A stretch of DNA of 64,000 bases from NCBI RefSeq assembly GCF_002902525.1, contig NZ_PPQZ01000118.1, forward strand, positions 55,829 to 119,828, in the 5' to 3' direction. The DNA comes from Mammaliicoccus stepanovicii (GTDB taxonomy: Bacteria; Bacillota; Bacilli; Staphylococcales; Staphylococcaceae). Under the pieces are notes generated by a model. The model searched no databases, had not been told where the DNA came from, and saw only the letters and a list, made by a program, of their open reading frames with translations. The position numbers and the translations under genes were made by a program. Positions 62,280 to 64,000 of this stretch are shown one piece after another (position 1 is the first letter of the stretch; the number at the start of each line of letters is the position of its first letter).

Positions 62280-63251
62280 ATGAAGGCAGTAAATTGGAAT
62301 ACACAAGAAGATATGACGAACATGTTCTGGCGTCAGAACATCTCACAAATGTGGGTGGAGTCAGAATTTAAAGTTTCTAAAGATATGGCAAGTTGGGAAA
62401 CTTTAACTGAACCAGAACAAAATGCTTTTAAGAAAGCTTTAGCTGGATTAACAGGATTAGATACGCATCAAGCAGATGATGGTATGCCACTTATCATGAT
62501 GCACACTAAAGATTTACGTAAAAAAGCAGTTTATTCGTTCATGGGTATGATGGAGCAAATACATGCGAAAAGTTATTCACATATATTTACAACGTTATTA
62601 CCTTCTAGTGAAACGAATGAACTACTAGATAAATGGGTAGTAGAAGAGCCACATTTGAAATATAAATCAGAAATGATTGTTGGTAATTATCATAAATTAT
62701 GGGCTAAAGAAGCGAGTATTTATGATCAATATATGGCACGTGTTTCAAGTGTGTTCTTAGAGACATTCTTATTCTATTCTGGATTCTATTATCCTCTTTA
62801 TTTAGCAGGACAAGGTAGAATGACAACTTCAGGTGAAATTATCCGTAAAATATTACTAGATGAATCAATTCATGGTGTATTTACAGGATTAGATGCACAA
62901 AGTTTAAGAAATGAATTATCACAAGATGAGCAATTAAAAGCAGATAGAGAAATGTATCGTATGCTTGATTTACTATACAAAAATGAATACGAATATACTA
63001 AATCTTTATATGATGAAATTGGGTTAACGAATGATGTTATGAATTATGTGACGTATAATGCTAATAAAGCTTTAGCAAACCTAGGCTTTGAAGCGTATTA
63101 TGAAGAAAAAGCATTTAATCCAATTATTGAAAATGCATTAAATACTAGCACTAAAAACCATGATTTCTTTAGTGTTAAAGGTGATGGATACGTATTAGCA
63201 TTAAACGTAGAAGCGCTTAAGGATGAAGATTTCGTGTTTGATGAGCATTAA
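62280..63251 (+). CDS. nrdF: Class Ib ribonucleotide reductase small subunit NrdF
   Basis: A 323-residue ferritin-like radical subunit. Metal ligands sit in Leu-Asp-Thr-His-Gln-Ala-Asp-Asp and Met-Glu-Gln-Ile-His-Ala-Lys-Ser-Tyr-Ser (with the radical Tyr in this helix), and in Asp-Glu-Ser-Ile-His-Gly. With NrdI and NrdE it forms the NADPH-linked, Mn/Fe-dependent aerobic enzyme. GATAGGAGAT precedes the ATG, 27 bases after nrdE. Confidence 0.96.
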   Translation: MKAVNWNTQEDMTNMFWRQNISQMWVESEFKVSKDMASWETLTEPEQNAFKKALAGLTGLDTHQADDGMPLIMMHTKDLRKKAVYSFMGMMEQIHAKSYSHIFTTLLPSSETNELLDKWVVEEPHLKYKSEMIVGNYHKLWAKEASIYDQYMARVSSVFLETFLFYSGFYYPLYLAGQGRMTTSGEIIRKILLDESIHGVFTGLDAQSLRNELSQDEQLKADREMYRMLDLLYKNEYEYTKSLYDEIGLTNDVMNYVTYNANKALANLGFEAYYEEKAFNPIIENALNTSTKNHDFFSVKGDGYVLALNVEALKDEDFVFDEH

Positions 63252-63278
63252 AGAAAATAAGATTTTATAGATAAATTA

Positions 63279-63316
63279 GAACACATTACAAGGTAAAATA
63301 GCCTCGTAATGTGTTC
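63279..63316 (+). terminator. Terminator of the nrd operon
   Basis: GAACACATTAC (63279-63289) pairs with GTAATGTGTTC (63306-63316), followed by TATTATTTT. Confidence 0.85.
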
Positions 63317-63478
63317 TATTATTTTAAGTATAGAAGTGCAGAACAAGCTGTTATCATCTAAAATTAAACGTTTTCATAAATTTGACTTAAAATGTTAACA
63401 TATTTTTCAATCTTACTTGTATTATGAAATGAATATTTGTATATAATTAAGTTAATAAACAGAAAGGTGGAGATATTC

Positions 63479-63895
63479 GTGAAAAGAATATTATTAAGTG
63501 TATTAACAATTATGATTATTGCGGTACTTGCAGCTTGTGGAAATGATAAAGATGAAAAAGAAAACAGCCATAAGGAGCATAAGTCTGAAGAAAAACCACA
63601 AGCTTTAGAAGTTAAATTAGATATTCCAAAAGAAGCTAAAAAAGGTGAAGAAGTTAACTTGAAAGCAGAAGTCACACTTGGTGACAAAAAAGTAAAAGAT
63701 GCTGATGAAGTCATGTTTGAAATAGCTAAAGATGGCGATAAAAAAGCATCAACAATGAAAAAAGTGAAACACGATAAAGATGGTATTTATACATTGAAAT
63801 ATAAGTTTGAAACACCTGGTACATATAACATAACAAGTCATGTTACAGCTAAAGATCAACATACAATGCCTAATCAAGATATTGAAATTAAATAA
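63479..63895 (+). CDS. YtkA/FixH-like lipoprotein
   Basis: A 138-residue lipoprotein. GTG at 63479 is chosen for the AAAGGTGG upstream; the signal peptide ends Leu-Ala-Ala-Cys with lipid Cys20. After a His/Glu/Lys-rich linker (24-42), residues 45-138 form a YtkA-like beta domain with Ala-Lys-Lys-Gly-Glu-Glu-Val and Tyr-Lys-Phe-Glu-Thr-Pro-Gly-Thr-Tyr. Such domains are associated with copper or cytochrome handling in other bacteria, but here the role is unproven. Confidence 0.82.
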   Translation: MKRILLSVLTIMIIAVLAACGNDKDEKENSHKEHKSEEKPQALEVKLDIPKEAKKGEEVNLKAEVTLGDKKVKDADEVMFEIAKDGDKKASTMKKVKHDKDGIYTLKYKFETPGTYNITSHVTAKDQHTMPNQDIEIK

Positions 63896-63922
63896 TTTTT
63901 AAGTTTGTAGCAAGCCTAACTA

Positions 63923-63971
63923 GGGCGGGACAGAAATCTATTTTTAATATAAATAGATTTCTGTCCCGCCC
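63923..63971. terminator. Strong bidirectional terminator at the window end
   Basis: A perfect 21-bp stem (63923-63943 with 63951-63971), beginning GGGCGGGACAGAAATC, with a seven-base loop and a T-run after the right arm. Stems beginning with GGGCGGGAC are frequent in staphylococcal intergenic DNA. Confidence 0.92.
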
Positions 63972-64000
63972 TTTTTTATAAAAATTTTATAAGATATGCT

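Noticed and set aside
1..64000. tRNA, rRNA, prophage or integrated element
   Set aside because: No cloverleaf, rRNA segment, integrase or phage gene was recognised; the region reads as core chromosome.

Overview
The window is A+T-rich, Gram-positive DNA with dense, mostly operonic genes, strong GGAGG-type ribosome binding sites and many bidirectional hairpin terminators. The gene content and order match the staphylococcal chromosome around mgrA, fruRKA, mpfA, the queuosine genes, pabAB, ltaS, recQ, hisC and nrdIEF. LtaS carries the known staphylococcal landmarks (T300 nucleophile, cleavage after Ala-Leu-Ala 215-217). MgrA keeps its redox Cys12. I read this as Staphylococcaceae, either Staphylococcus or the related Mammaliicoccus/sciuri group. 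I cannot name the species. No tRNA, rRNA, prophage, CRISPR array or intact insertion sequence was seen.

Layout. 1-7.0 kb: end of an unknown gene, a PH-like small protein, a FhuD-type siderophore lipoprotein, a 41-bp tandem repeat block, OsmC, the heme-efflux pair HrtB-HrtA behind a recognisable HssR box, nitroreductase NfrA and an acetyltransferase. 7-17 kb: TSUP permease, acetyltransferases, a CPA1 Na+/H+ antiporter, two lipoproteins, aldehyde dehydrogenase with its DUF779 partner, DUF523 and LOG proteins. 17-25.6 kb: small coiled-coil proteins, UppP, a CydDC-like ABC pair, MgrA, a CobW GTPase and an aldo/keto reductase. 25.7-35.9 kb: M20 amidohydrolase, the fructose operon fruR-fruK-fruA, an alpha/beta hydrolase, the CNNM exporter MpfA behind an unusual structured leader, a pseudouridine synthase, a second aldo/keto reductase and a YwiC-like protein. 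36-45 kb: small membrane proteins, a PadR regulator with its membrane partner, an IS remnant, queC-queD-queE (minus strand) behind a preQ1-I riboswitch, pabA-pabBC, and 5-oxoprolinase subunits B and C. 45-64 kb: LtaS, ZIP transporter, Uup, RecQ, an osmoprotectant ABC system, HisC, a deoxyribonucleotidase, a POT peptide transporter, QueF with an EamA transporter, nrdI-nrdE-nrdF behind paired NrdR boxes, and a YtkA-like lipoprotein.

Together these are mostly core functions: envelope synthesis (UppP, LtaS), cofactor and tRNA modification (folate, queuosine), deoxynucleotide supply, and metal or heme homeostasis. Recognisable regulatory DNA includes an HssR box, a Fur-like site, three CcpA cre-like sites, a DeoR-type direct repeat, a preQ1 riboswitch and NrdR boxes. 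The least explained signals are the mpfA leader (three copies of a GGTGA motif competing for one GTCACC segment, plus a GAAA-capped hairpin between Shine-Dalgarno and a TTG start) and the 41-bp tandem hairpin repeat at 2054-2360.
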